Source: Mailhella massiliensis (GTDB taxonomy: Bacteria; Desulfobacterota; Desulfovibrionia; Desulfovibrionales; Desulfovibrionaceae). Taken from it: 64,000 nt of DNA. How positions within the stretch are numbered: the stretch's first letter is position 1; each line of letters opens with the position of its first letter. The stretch lies in contig NZ_LT706951.1 of the NCBI RefSeq assembly GCF_900155525.1, positions 534,508 through 598,507 of the forward strand, given 5' to 3'. A program made the translations under genes and the position numbers. The notes below the pieces were generated by a model. That model was not told the origin of the DNA and did not search any database. It was given only the letters and a program-made list of their open reading frames with translations. Of this stretch, positions 51,664 to 59,785 are shown one piece after another.

Positions 51664-52344
51664 ATGGAATTTTCTCTTTTCGGGTATCAGTTCTCGCTGT
51701 TTCCCATCTTCCTTTCGCTGAAGGTCGCGGGTTTATCTACGATCGCCTCTCTCGTTCTCGGCACTTTTGCGGCCCGCCTTCTGGCGCGACGCCGCTCCGT
51801 ATGCGCCGCCGTCATCGATTCGCTGTGTACGCTGCCCATGGTGCTCCCGCCCACGGTGCTGGGCTACTATCTCATTCTGCTTCTGGGGCGGAACGGCGTT
51901 CTCGGCCCCGTGCTGAGCGAACTGGGCTTCCAGTTCATGTTCTCGTGGCAGGGGGCGGTGGTGGCGGCCACGGTGGTGGTGTTCCCTCTTATCTACAAAT
52001 CGGCGAAAACGGCGCTGGAACAGGTGGACGCCAATGTGGAAAAGGCGGCCCGCACGCTGGGAGCTTCGGAACTGTCCGTATTCTTTTCCATCAGTCTGCC
52101 CCTTGCCGCGCGCGGCATTCTCTCCGGCGCCATGCTGGCCTTCGCCCGGGGCATGGGGGAATTCGGGGCAACGCTCATGCTGGCGGGCAACATCCCGGGC
52201 AAAACGCAGACGCTGGCGCTGGCCATTTACGATGCCTTCCAGGCGGGAAACGACGCTCTGGCCGCCTGCCTGGTCATACTCACCTCGTGCATCTGCGCCG
52301 CCATCCTCATCACCGCCGACTATCTGCTGGGAGGTTCCCGTTGA
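51664..52344 (+). CDS. modB: Molybdate ABC transporter permease ModB
   Basis: A 226-residue inner-membrane permease with five to six hydrophobic helices. The family loop contacting the ATPase is EKAARTLGASELSVFFSISLPLAARGI (about residues 120-148), then MLAFARGMGEFGATLMLAGNIPGKTQTLALAIY, a signature of ModB. It is the channel for molybdate (or tungstate) import. The ATG at 51664 is preceded by AAAGGAG. The last codon overlaps the start of modC (TTGA). The open frame upstream of 51664 has no family resemblance and lies in the AT-rich leader. Confidence 0.92.
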   Translation: MEFSLFGYQFSLFPIFLSLKVAGLSTIASLVLGTFAARLLARRRSVCAAVIDSLCTLPMVLPPTVLGYYLILLLGRNGVLGPVLSELGFQFMFSWQGAVVAATVVVFPLIYKSAKTALEQVDANVEKAARTLGASELSVFFSISLPLAARGILSGAMLAFARGMGEFGATLMLAGNIPGKTQTLALAIYDAFQAGNDALAACLVILTSCICAAILITADYLLGGSR

Positions 52345-53153
52345 TCGATCTCTCCGTCCAGACCACGCTGAAGGGAAAGAAGGGTTCCTTCACCCTCGAC
52401 ATCAGCCTGAAAAGTTCCGCCGACCGCCTCGTTCTGTTCGGCCCTTCCGGCTCGGGCAAAACCCTCACCCTGCAGATGATTGCCGGGCTCATCCGGCCCC
52501 GGCGGGGACGCATCGCGCTGGATGATGCGGTATTCTTCGACTCGGCAAAGGGCATCGACATGCCCGCGCGCCGCCGCCGGGTGGGATATGTGTTTCAGGA
52601 CTACGCGCTCTTCCCGCACATGACGGTATGGCAGAATCTGTCCTTCGCCCTGCTGCGCCATAAGGAAAATGATTCCGCGCCGGGGCTTTTCTCCCTGCTT
52701 CCCGCAAGGCTCGACGACAAGGACCGGGAAACCATACGGCACATGCTGGAACTTCTGGAAATCACGCATCTGGCGGACCGCCGCCCCGGCCAGATATCGG
52801 GCGGACAGAAGCAGCGCGTGGCTCTGGCCCGGGCGCTGCTCATTGCTCCGCGCGTGCTTCTGCTCGACGAGCCCTTCGCCGCGCTGGACCCGCTCCTGCG
52901 CATCCGTATGCGCAAGGAGGTTTCGCGTATTCTCAGCGACTGCGGCGTCCCCCTCATCATGATTACGCACGACCCGGAAGATGTGGACACCTTTGCCGAC
53001 GATCTCGCCGTGTACGCCAACGGCAGCATTCTTGCCATGGAAGAAAATTTCCGCGGCCGCACGCTGTTCGCGCAGGATTCCCTTTCCTACCTGACGGATA
53101 TCCTGAGCCTCGGCGGTCATGCCGACAGGCCCTACGGCTTCGACGACGTCTGA
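52341..53153 (+). CDS. modC: Molybdate ABC transporter ATPase ModC
   Basis: A 270-residue ABC ATPase starting with TTG inside the modB stop. It shows Walker A GPSGSGKT, the Q-loop DYALFPHMTVWQNL, the signature ISGGQKQRVALARALLI and Walker B VLLLDEPF, then the D-loop and a HDPEDVDTFADD switch region. It lacks the C-terminal MOP (oxyanion-sensing) domain seen in E. coli ModC. It energises uptake by ModB. A terminator follows about 60 bases later, between it and modA on the opposite strand. Confidence 0.9.
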   Translation: MIDLSVQTTLKGKKGSFTLDISLKSSADRLVLFGPSGSGKTLTLQMIAGLIRPRRGRIALDDAVFFDSAKGIDMPARRRRVGYVFQDYALFPHMTVWQNLSFALLRHKENDSAPGLFSLLPARLDDKDRETIRHMLELLEITHLADRRPGQISGGQKQRVALARALLIAPRVLLLDEPFAALDPLLRIRMRKEVSRILSDCGVPLIMITHDPEDVDTFADDLAVYANGSILAMEENFRGRTLFAQDSLSYLTDILSLGGHADRPYGFDDV

Positions 53154-53215
53154 TCAGGGAGCCTCAAAGGCCCCTTCCGCCGGCCTCTCAGCGGCGTCCC
53201 GAAAGCAACGACGAT

Positions 53216-53247
53216 GCTCCCGTATCACAACGATACGGGAGCTTTTT
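53216..53247 (+). terminator. modBC terminator
   Basis: GCTCCCGTATC, ACAAC, GATACGGGAGC, then TTTTT: an eleven-base-pair perfect stem. Confidence 0.9.
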
Positions 53248-53423
53248 CCCAAGGCCGAAAGGGCATCATCCTCCCCTTTCGGGGAGCGCGGAACATGCCT
53301 TATCCGCCTGACCGGTCATGCCGCCTTCATGCGGAACTTCTGCCCGGCCCGCTTTCCCGGCTGTCGGGAAGCGGCATCCGGGCCGCCCCGCACGAAACGG
53401 GGCGGCGAAAGAGCGTGTCCGCC

Positions 53424-54170
53424 CTACTTTACCGGGCTGAAACCGTAATGGGCCAGAATTTCCAGCCCTCGGGGAGAAAGAACGAAATCCACGAACTTCT
53501 GCGCCATCTGCCTGTCGGCGCTGTCCTTCGTCACGGCAATGGGGTAGCACACGGGCTTGTGGCCGGTCATGGCGGTCACGATGCGCACGTCCTTGCCGCC
53601 TGCCAGCGCGTCGGTGCGGTACACGAAACCGGCATCGGCTTCACCGCGCTGAATATAGCTCAGCACCTGACGCACATTGTTGCCGAAAACAAACTTGCTC
53701 TGCAACGCTTCCCAGGTTCCGGCGCTGGTAAGGGCCTCGCGGGCATAACGTCCTGCGGGCACGCTTTCGGGCTGACCGATGGCGATATGCTTCACCTCCG
53801 CGCCGGAAAGCGCTTCAGGCCCGGCAAGCGTGCTCTTGGCGGGGGTGATGAGCACAAGGTCGTTCAGCGCAAAGTCCTTGCGGGTGGCGGGGTCCACAAG
53901 GTTCTTCTTCGCGGCGGAATCCATGGTTTCCTGATCGGCGGAAGCAAACACGTCCACAGGCGCGCCCTGCTCCATCTGACGGAGCAGATTGTTGGAAGAG
54001 GCGAAATTCAGGTTGACCTTCGTCCCCGTCTCCCTGGTGAATTCCTGGGAAATCTGGGTGAAGGATTCCGAAAGGCTGGCTGCGGCGGAAACGGTAAGCT
54101 CCGCGCCCATGGCCGAGGGGGCGTTCAGGCAGAAGGCAAGAAACAGCGCCGCGAATCCAAGTTTTTTCAT
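53424..54170 (-). CDS. modA: Molybdate-binding periplasmic protein ModA
   Basis: A 248-residue binding protein with a signal peptide (residues 1-22, ending AMGA). Typical ModA motifs: LTVSAAASLSESFTQI, VNLNFASSNNLLRQMEQGAPVDVFASAD and FVYRTDA, the last near the oxyanion site. It captures molybdate (or tungstate) in the periplasm for ModBC. It is transcribed on the opposite strand, converging with modBC, which is unusual because modA normally precedes modB. The ATG at 54170 follows GAGGAGGAACTC. A hairpin with GCCGCCCC/GGGGCGGC lies just after its stop but lacks a T-run. Confidence 0.95.
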   Translation of the reverse strand: MKKLGFAALFLAFCLNAPSAMGAELTVSAAASLSESFTQISQEFTRETGTKVNLNFASSNNLLRQMEQGAPVDVFASADQETMDSAAKKNLVDPATRKDFALNDLVLITPAKSTLAGPEALSGAEVKHIAIGQPESVPAGRYAREALTSAGTWEALQSKFVFGNNVRQVLSYIQRGEADAGFVYRTDALAGGKDVRIVTAMTGHKPVCYPIAVTKDSADRQMAQKFVDFVLSPRGLEILAHYGFSPVK

Positions 54171-54200
54171 GAGTTCCTCCTCATTTCAAAAGTTTCTTCT

Positions 54201-54228
54201 AACATACAAGATTTGTTTATTTTTTCAA
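54201..54228 (-). promoter_or_regulatory. modA promoter candidate
   Basis: On the minus strand: TTGAAA, 16 bases, TATGTT, in AT-rich DNA about 30 bases upstream of the ATG. Confidence 0.5.
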
Positions 54229-54611
54229 TCCGTTTCACAATTTTTTCCGAAAAATAAAAACGTGTGCAATATCAGGGCGTTATTTTTTGCGGTCATATCC
54301 TATTTTTTTAAAATCGTGACTTTTTCCATTCCTGTCCCGCCTTCAAGAATCGATGCACCTTCTTTTTTTCTTCATACGCGGCATACACGGCGCGCCGAAG
54401 AAGAAAAAAAACATTGCACGCATCACACGGACGCACGCCCGTTTCCGCCGCTTTCCCCGTTCTGCTGCAAAAATGCAGAGAGTTCTCTCCCCGGAGAGGA
54501 TATACGACGTACCTTTTCCTTCCCTTTTTTCCGTTTTTATAGGATGACGACAAAAAGCCACCTTTCACAGAACCCGGGCCGTCAGGGCCTGCGCGCGAGA
54601 ACGAGAAAACC
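54229..54611. other. AT-rich intergenic region
   Basis: About 380 bases between modA and the histidine phosphatase gene (divergent). The first 100 bases are very AT-rich and may hold control sites for modA; the rest holds nothing recognised. Confidence 0.45.
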
Positions 54612-55199
54612 ATGCCCACGCTCTTTCTTCTCCGTCACGGTACGCTTCTCCCCAATCCCGAACGCCGCTTCATCGGTCAGCGCGACATTCCTCTCAGCGA
54701 GGAAGGCCGGAAGCAGGCCCTGTTCTGGAGAAAGGAACTTTCCTCCGTTCCCTTCCGGGAAGTCTGGTGTTCCGATCTGCCGCGCTGCCGGGAAACGGCG
54801 GCGCTCATCGTCCACGAACGCCCTCTCTCCGTTTCCGCAGTTCCTGCATTCCGGGAAATCCGCCTGGGAAACTGGGAAGGACTTACCCGTCAGGAGGTGG
54901 AGGCCCGCTTTCCCGGCGCGCTCGAGGCCAGAGGCAGGGACTTCTGGAACTACGTTCCTTCCGGCGGAGAATCCTTCGCCATGCTGGCCCGCCGCGTGCT
55001 TCCCGTGCTGAAACGCCGCCTCCTTGCCCTTCCGCCCGAGGCTTCGGTTCTGCTGGTGGCCCATGCGGGGGTCAACAGGCTCATTCTCATGCGTTACCTC
55101 GCCCTCGACATGAAGGACTTCTTCTCCCTGCCCCAGCCCTATGCTGCCTGTACCGCGCTTTTCTGTTCCTCCGAAGACATCGCCCGCCTCGGCGTCTGA
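54612..55199 (+). CDS. Histidine phosphatase family protein (CobC/GpmB-like)
   Basis: A 195-residue phosphoglycerate-mutase-fold enzyme. The catalytic His is in LLRHGTLLPNPERRFIGQRDIPLSEEGRKQA (residues 5-35), an acidic active-site Glu is in FREIRLGNWEGLT (about 80), and the second His is in LLVAHAGVNRLI (about 150). Family members act as alpha-ribazole phosphatase (CobC) in cobalamin assembly, as phosphoglycerate mutase or as phosphatases of other substrates; this cannot be decided from the sequence. The pattern LSEEGRKQA and GVNRLI lean towards CobC-like phosphatases. The start follows GAGAACGAGAAAACC, a weak ribosome site. It is not operonic. Confidence 0.8.
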   Translation: MPTLFLLRHGTLLPNPERRFIGQRDIPLSEEGRKQALFWRKELSSVPFREVWCSDLPRCRETAALIVHERPLSVSAVPAFREIRLGNWEGLTRQEVEARFPGALEARGRDFWNYVPSGGESFAMLARRVLPVLKRRLLALPPEASVLLVAHAGVNRLILMRYLALDMKDFFSLPQPYAACTALFCSSEDIARLGV

Positions 55200-55590
55200 A
55201 CCTGCGACGCCTGCATGTCGGAGCGTTTTACCGTCTGCAACAGAATCGCCGCCTCCCTTCTGCTCCCTCTTCCGTGTCTGTCATTTCGATATTGCCGAAC
55301 GCAGCGCAGGCGTCCCACCTCCTCTGCATCCGCAGAAAGACATCCCCTCCACCTTCCGACATGCCGCATTTCAAAATAAAAACTCTTCCGTCTTTCATTT
55401 TCGTCTTTCATTGCATCGGAAAGCCAACGCAGTTTTACAATAAAAAGACATTTCTCTTATATTTTTTCATTACAAAAGTAAAATATATCTTTATTTAACG
55501 GCAAATATGAAATGAAACGGCATTGTGATTTAAATTTCAAACCGTTTTTTCACACTTCCAAAAAAGTACCATTAATTTTCTCCGTATATC
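55200..55590. other. Intergenic, very AT-rich in its right half
   Basis: From 55380 the DNA is strongly AT-rich (poly-A/T tracts) up to the promoter at 55591. No gene. This may be a curved or regulator-binding upstream region of the MOP operon promoter. Confidence 0.5.
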
Positions 55591-55619
55591 TTGACGAAAA
55601 AAATCTATTTCAATATGGT
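55591..55619 (+). promoter_or_regulatory. Promoter of the MoeA-like/MOP operon
   Basis: TTGACG, 17 bases, TATGGT. Predicted start at about 55626, giving a leader of over 210 bases before the ATG at 55839. Confidence 0.7.
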
Positions 55620-55635
55620 TAAAGAAAGTTTTCGA

Positions 55636-55770
55636 GTCAGGCCCTGCTAAAGCGTATGCCATGCGGGCTGACCTGAACCTTCATGGTTCACAGGGTGGCG
55701 CGGGAAACGGCTCCGCCTCCATTAAATGCTCCGGCATGGAAAGAAAACCTGTGCGAAAGTACTCCCGAAG
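55636..55770 (+). promoter_or_regulatory. Candidate Moco RNA (molybdenum-cofactor riboswitch) leader
   Basis: The leader begins with GTCAGGCCC...GGGCTGAC (about 55637-55673), then GAACC-TTCAT-GGTTC, and then a GGCGCGGGAAACGGCTCCGCC core that resembles the conserved GGGAAACxGCCTCC part of the Moco RNA motif as I recall it. A CCATGC/GCATGG pairing between the first hairpin loop and the region after the core may close the structure. It sits directly upstream of a Moco-binding protein and MOP, where such elements occur. Recognised by eye only. Confidence 0.5.
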
Positions 55771-55838
55771 CGGGCCTGCCTGCATCCGGGCCGGTATTTC
55801 CGCTCCGGTATGTGTCTTTTCATCTGTGAGCGTTTTTT

Positions 55839-56870
55839 ATGTCCAGAATTTCCATGCAGACCATTCCCGTTTCCCGGGCCGTCGGTACGGTGCTCTGCCA
55901 CGACATCACCCGCATCGAACCCGGCGGAAGGAAGGGTCCCGTGTTCCGCAAGGGGCACATCGTCAGGGAAGAAGACATTCCCGTCCTTCTCAGCGTGGGG
56001 AAGGAACATCTCTATGTCTACACTCCCCTCCCCGGTCAGCTTCACGAGAACGAGGCCGCAACGCGCATCGGCAACGCCGTGGCGGGCCGGAACATCGCCT
56101 TTTCCGACATCAGGGAAGGCCGCATCAACTTCCTTTCCACCGTGCACGGTCTGCTTCGCGTGGACGTGCCTTCTCTCTGCGCGGTCAACTCCTGCGACGA
56201 AATAGTCCTCGCCACGCTGCACACCATGCAGGAGGTGCGGAAGGGCCAGGCCGTGGGCGGCACGCGCGTCATTCCCCTGCTCATCGAAGAAGAGAAGATT
56301 CAGCACATGGAAGAGCTGGTCACCTCACCCGTTCTTGAGGTTCTGCCCTTCCGGCCGTTCAGGGTGGGCATAGTCACCACGGGCAACGAGGTCTACACCG
56401 GGCGCATCAAGGACGCCTTCGGCCCCGTGCTGAAAAAGAAATTTGAAGGTCTGGGAAGCAGCATTCTGGGACAGGCCTTTTCCGACGACTCCGTGGAAAT
56501 GACGGCGGGCGCCATCCGGCGCTTCATCGAACAGGGGGCGGACATGGTGGTCTGCACGGGCGGCATGTCCGTGGACCCGGACGACCGCACCCCCTCCGCC
56601 ATCCGCGCCGCAGGCGGCGAGGTGATCACCTACGGAGCGCCCACCTTCCCGGGGGCCATGTTCCTGCTTTCCCACATCAACCATATTCCGGTACTGGGGC
56701 TTCCCGGCTGCGTGATGTACTACAGGGCGAGCATCTTCGACCTTGTGGTGCCGCGCATTCTGGCGGGAGTCCCCGTCACCCGGGAGGATATCGTGGCCCT
56801 CGGCCACGGCGGTTTCTGCTCCGGCTGCGCCGAATGCCGTTATCCGGCCTGCGCCTTCGGCAAGAACTGA
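55839..56870 (+). CDS. MoeA-like molybdopterin-binding protein with C-terminal Cys cluster
   Basis: A 343-residue protein. Residues about 175-300 form the MoCF_biosynth (MogA/MoeA) fold, with VGIVTTGNEVYTGRI and the signature CTGGMSVDPDDRTPSAI. The N-terminal half is MoeA-like (AVGTVLCHDITRIEPGGRKGPVFRKGHIV). It ends with CSGCAECRYPACAFG, a cluster of four Cys suitable for an Fe-S or zinc site, not part of standard MoeA. It would insert Mo into, or modify, the pterin cofactor for MOP, whose gene follows by 80 bases. The ATG has a weak GAGCG ribosome site at the end of the structured leader. Confidence 0.82.
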   Translation: MSRISMQTIPVSRAVGTVLCHDITRIEPGGRKGPVFRKGHIVREEDIPVLLSVGKEHLYVYTPLPGQLHENEAATRIGNAVAGRNIAFSDIREGRINFLSTVHGLLRVDVPSLCAVNSCDEIVLATLHTMQEVRKGQAVGGTRVIPLLIEEEKIQHMEELVTSPVLEVLPFRPFRVGIVTTGNEVYTGRIKDAFGPVLKKKFEGLGSSILGQAFSDDSVEMTAGAIRRFIEQGADMVVCTGGMSVDPDDRTPSAIRAAGGEVITYGAPTFPGAMFLLSHINHIPVLGLPGCVMYYRASIFDLVVPRILAGVPVTREDIVALGHGGFCSGCAECRYPACAFGKN

Positions 56871-56949
56871 TCCTCCCGCATCGGCCCGAATTCGGACGGA
56901 AGCCGACGCGTCCGCCCCTTCTCTGGATTCCTCTTAAAAGGAGCTGCCC

Positions 56950-59688
56950 ATGTTCATCAAATCCCTTCTTGTCAACGGCGTCCGCCGCCAGGTGCTTGTC
57001 AATGCGGAAGATTCGCTTGCCAACGTCCTGCGCGACCAGCTGCAGCTTACCAGCGTGAAGCTGGGCTGCGAAAAGGGTCACTGCGGCGCCTGCAGCGTCA
57101 TTCTCGACGGCAAGCTGACCCGCACCTGCGTGCTGAAGATGAAGCGCGTGCCCGACGACGCCACCATCATCACGCTGGAAGGCATCGGCACCCCCGATCA
57201 TCTGCATCCTCTGCAGGAAGCATGGATATTCCACGGCGCGGCCCAGTGCGGTTTCTGCACGCCCGGCTTCATCGTCGCGGCCTACGCGCTTCTGCAGCAG
57301 AATCTCTCCCCCACCAGAGATGAAGTGCGCGACTGGTTCCAGAAGAACCGCAACGTCTGCCGCTGCACGGGCTACATCCCGATCATCAACGCCGTCATGG
57401 ACGCCGCGGCCGTCATGCGCGGAGAAAAGGACATCGAGGAGATCCGCTACAAGGAACCCGCGGAAGGTCATCACCTGGGTTCCACCAAGCCGCGCCCCAG
57501 CGCCGTGGCCAAGGTGACGGGCACCGCCGAATTCGGTGCGGACGCCACCGTCCACATGCCCTCGAACACCCTGCACCTGGCTCTCGCCCAGGCCAAGGTT
57601 TCCCACGCCATCATCAAGGGCATCGATACTTCCGAAGCGGAAAAGATGCCCGGCGTCTTCCGCGTGCTCACCCATAAGGACGTGAAGGGCAAGAACCGCA
57701 TCACCGGCCTCATCACCTTCCCGGACAACAAGGGCGACGGCTGGGACCGTCCCATCCTCAACGACACCAAGATCTTCCAGTACGGCGACGCGCTGGCCAT
57801 CGTCTGCGCCGACACCGAATGCCATGCCCGCGCCGCTGCGGAAAAGGTGAAATTCGATCTGGAACTTCTGCCCGAATACATGGACGCTCCTTCGGCCATG
57901 GCTCCGGACGCCATCGAAATCCACCCCGGCACTCCCAACATCTACTATGAACCCCACATCGAAAAGGGCGAAGATACCGCTCCCTACTTTGCCGATCCCG
58001 AAAACGTGGTGGTGGAAGACAGCTTCTACACGCAGCGTCAGCCTCACCTCAACATCGAACCCGACGTGGGCTACGGCTACATCAACGACAAGGGTCAGGT
58101 GGTCATTCACTCCAAGTCCGTGGGCCTGCACCTGCACGCCCTCATGATCGCCCCCGGCCTCGGGCTGGAATTCCCCAAGGATCTCGTTCTGGTGCAGAAC
58201 ACCACCGGCGGCACCTTCGGCTACAAGTTCAGCCCCACCATGGAAGCGCTCATCGGCGTGGCCGTCATGGCCACCGGCCGTCCCTGTCACCTGCGCTACA
58301 ACTATGAACAGCAGCAGCAGTACACCGGCAAGCGTTCGCCCTTCTGGACCACCGTGCGCATGGCCGCCGACAAGAAGACCGGCAAGCTCAAGGCCATGGA
58401 AACGGACTGGACGTGCGACCACGGCCCCTATTCCGAATTCGGCGACCTGCTGACCCTGCGCGGAGCCCAGTTCATCGGCGCGGGCTACAGCATCCCGAAC
58501 ATCCGCGGCAACGGCCGCACCGTGGCCACGAACCACGCCTGGGGCGCCGCCTTCCGCGGCTACGGCGGCCCCGAAGCGGAATTCCCCTCCGAAGTGCTCA
58601 TGGACGAACTTGCGGAAAAGCTGGGCATGGACCCCTTCGATCTGCGCCTTGCCAACTGCTACCGTGAAGGCGACACCACTCCCACCGGCCAGACGCCGGA
58701 AGTGCTGAGCCTGCCCACCATGTTCGAAAAGCTCCGTCCTCTGTACGAAGCGGCCAAGAAGCGCGTGAAGGAAGAATCCACCGACACCGTGAAGCGCGGC
58801 GTGGGCCTCGCCCTTGCCGTGTACGGCGCGGGTCTCGACGGCCCGGACTCCTCGGAAGCCTGGGCGGAACTCAACCCCGACGGCACCGTGACCATCGGCT
58901 GCTCCTGGGAAGACCACGGTCAGGGCGCGGATTCCGGCGCCCAGTGCACGGCGCATGAAGCCCTGCGTCCTCTGGGCATCCATGTGGACGACATCCGCCT
59001 CGTGCTCAACGACACCAGCAAGACCCCGAACTCCGGCCCCGCCGGCGGTTCCCGCTCTCAGGTGATGACGGGCAACGCCATCCGCGTGGCGTGCGAACAG
59101 CTCATCGAAGCCATGCGCAAGCCCGAAGGCGGCTTCTACACCTACGAGGAAATGAAGGCCGAAGGCCGCGACGTGCATCAGGACGGCAAGTGGACGGCTC
59201 CCTCCAAGGGCTGCGGCGAAAACTGCCAGGGCGATCCCTTCGCCTGCTACATGTACGGCCTGTTCATGGCGGAAGTGGCCGTGGACACCACCAACGGCAA
59301 GACCAAGGTTGAGAAGATGACCATGGTGGCCGACATCGGCACCGTGGTGAACAAGCTCATCACCGACGGTCAGATCTGGGGCGGCCTCGCCCAGGGTATC
59401 GGCCTCGCCCTCTCCGAAGACTACGAGGACATCAAGAAGCACAGCACCATGCTCGGCGCGGGCATTCCCTATCCCAAGGACATCCCCGACAACATGGAAA
59501 TCATCTATGTGGAAAGCAAGCGTCCCGACGGTCCGTTCGGCGCTTCCGGCACGGGCGAAATCCCGCTCTGCGGCCCGCACCCTGCCATCATCAACGCCAT
59601 CTACAACGCCTGCGGCGTGCGTATCACGCACCTGCCCGCCTATCCTGAAAAGGTGCTGGCAGGCCTGAAGGAAAAGGCCGCCAGGTAG
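56950..59688 (+). CDS. mop: Aldehyde oxidoreductase (MOP), molybdenum [2Fe-2S] enzyme
   Basis: A 912-residue xanthine-oxidase-family enzyme, like D. gigas MOP (about 907). Two [2Fe-2S] clusters have Cys at 40, 45, 48, 60 (CEKGHCGAC...C) and at 100, 103, 137, 139 (CGFC...CRC), with the same numbering as D. gigas. The molybdopterin-cytosine-dinucleotide-binding large domain follows, with GGTFGYK, AFRGYG and the C-terminal catalytic Glu in GASGTGEIPLCG. Enzymes of this group oxidise aldehydes to acids; there is no FAD domain. The ATG follows AAGGAGCTGCCC. It is followed by two hairpins and a train of accessory genes. No signal peptide, so cytoplasmic. Confidence 0.97.
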   Translation: MFIKSLLVNGVRRQVLVNAEDSLANVLRDQLQLTSVKLGCEKGHCGACSVILDGKLTRTCVLKMKRVPDDATIITLEGIGTPDHLHPLQEAWIFHGAAQCGFCTPGFIVAAYALLQQNLSPTRDEVRDWFQKNRNVCRCTGYIPIINAVMDAAAVMRGEKDIEEIRYKEPAEGHHLGSTKPRPSAVAKVTGTAEFGADATVHMPSNTLHLALAQAKVSHAIIKGIDTSEAEKMPGVFRVLTHKDVKGKNRITGLITFPDNKGDGWDRPILNDTKIFQYGDALAIVCADTECHARAAAEKVKFDLELLPEYMDAPSAMAPDAIEIHPGTPNIYYEPHIEKGEDTAPYFADPENVVVEDSFYTQRQPHLNIEPDVGYGYINDKGQVVIHSKSVGLHLHALMIAPGLGLEFPKDLVLVQNTTGGTFGYKFSPTMEALIGVAVMATGRPCHLRYNYEQQQQYTGKRSPFWTTVRMAADKKTGKLKAMETDWTCDHGPYSEFGDLLTLRGAQFIGAGYSIPNIRGNGRTVATNHAWGAAFRGYGGPEAEFPSEVLMDELAEKLGMDPFDLRLANCYREGDTTPTGQTPEVLSLPTMFEKLRPLYEAAKKRVKEESTDTVKRGVGLALAVYGAGLDGPDSSEAWAELNPDGTVTIGCSWEDHGQGADSGAQCTAHEALRPLGIHVDDIRLVLNDTSKTPNSGPAGGSRSQVMTGNAIRVACEQLIEAMRKPEGGFYTYEEMKAEGRDVHQDGKWTAPSKGCGENCQGDPFACYMYGLFMAEVAVDTTNGKTKVEKMTMVADIGTVVNKLITDGQIWGGLAQGIGLALSEDYEDIKKHSTMLGAGIPYPKDIPDNMEIIYVESKRPDGPFGASGTGEIPLCGPHPAIINAIYNACGVRITHLPAYPEKVLAGLKEKAAR

Positions 59689-59702
59689 GCATTCCCCCTT
59701 CC

Positions 59703-59774
59703 CGGCCGGAGAGATCCCGCATCTCTCCGGCCCTCCTTCCTTCTGCCCGGATACCTTTCGGGCAGTCTTCTTTT
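59703..59774 (+). promoter_or_regulatory. Two intercistronic hairpins after mop
   Basis: GGCCGGAGAGAT, CCCGC, ATCTCTCCGGCC is a perfect 12-base-pair stem; then CTGCCCG, loop, CGGGCAG followed by TCTTCTTTT. The second looks like a leaky terminator. The pair probably stabilises mop mRNA and reduces transcription of the accessory genes downstream. Confidence 0.65.
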
Positions 59775-59785
59775 GAGGTGCCGCC

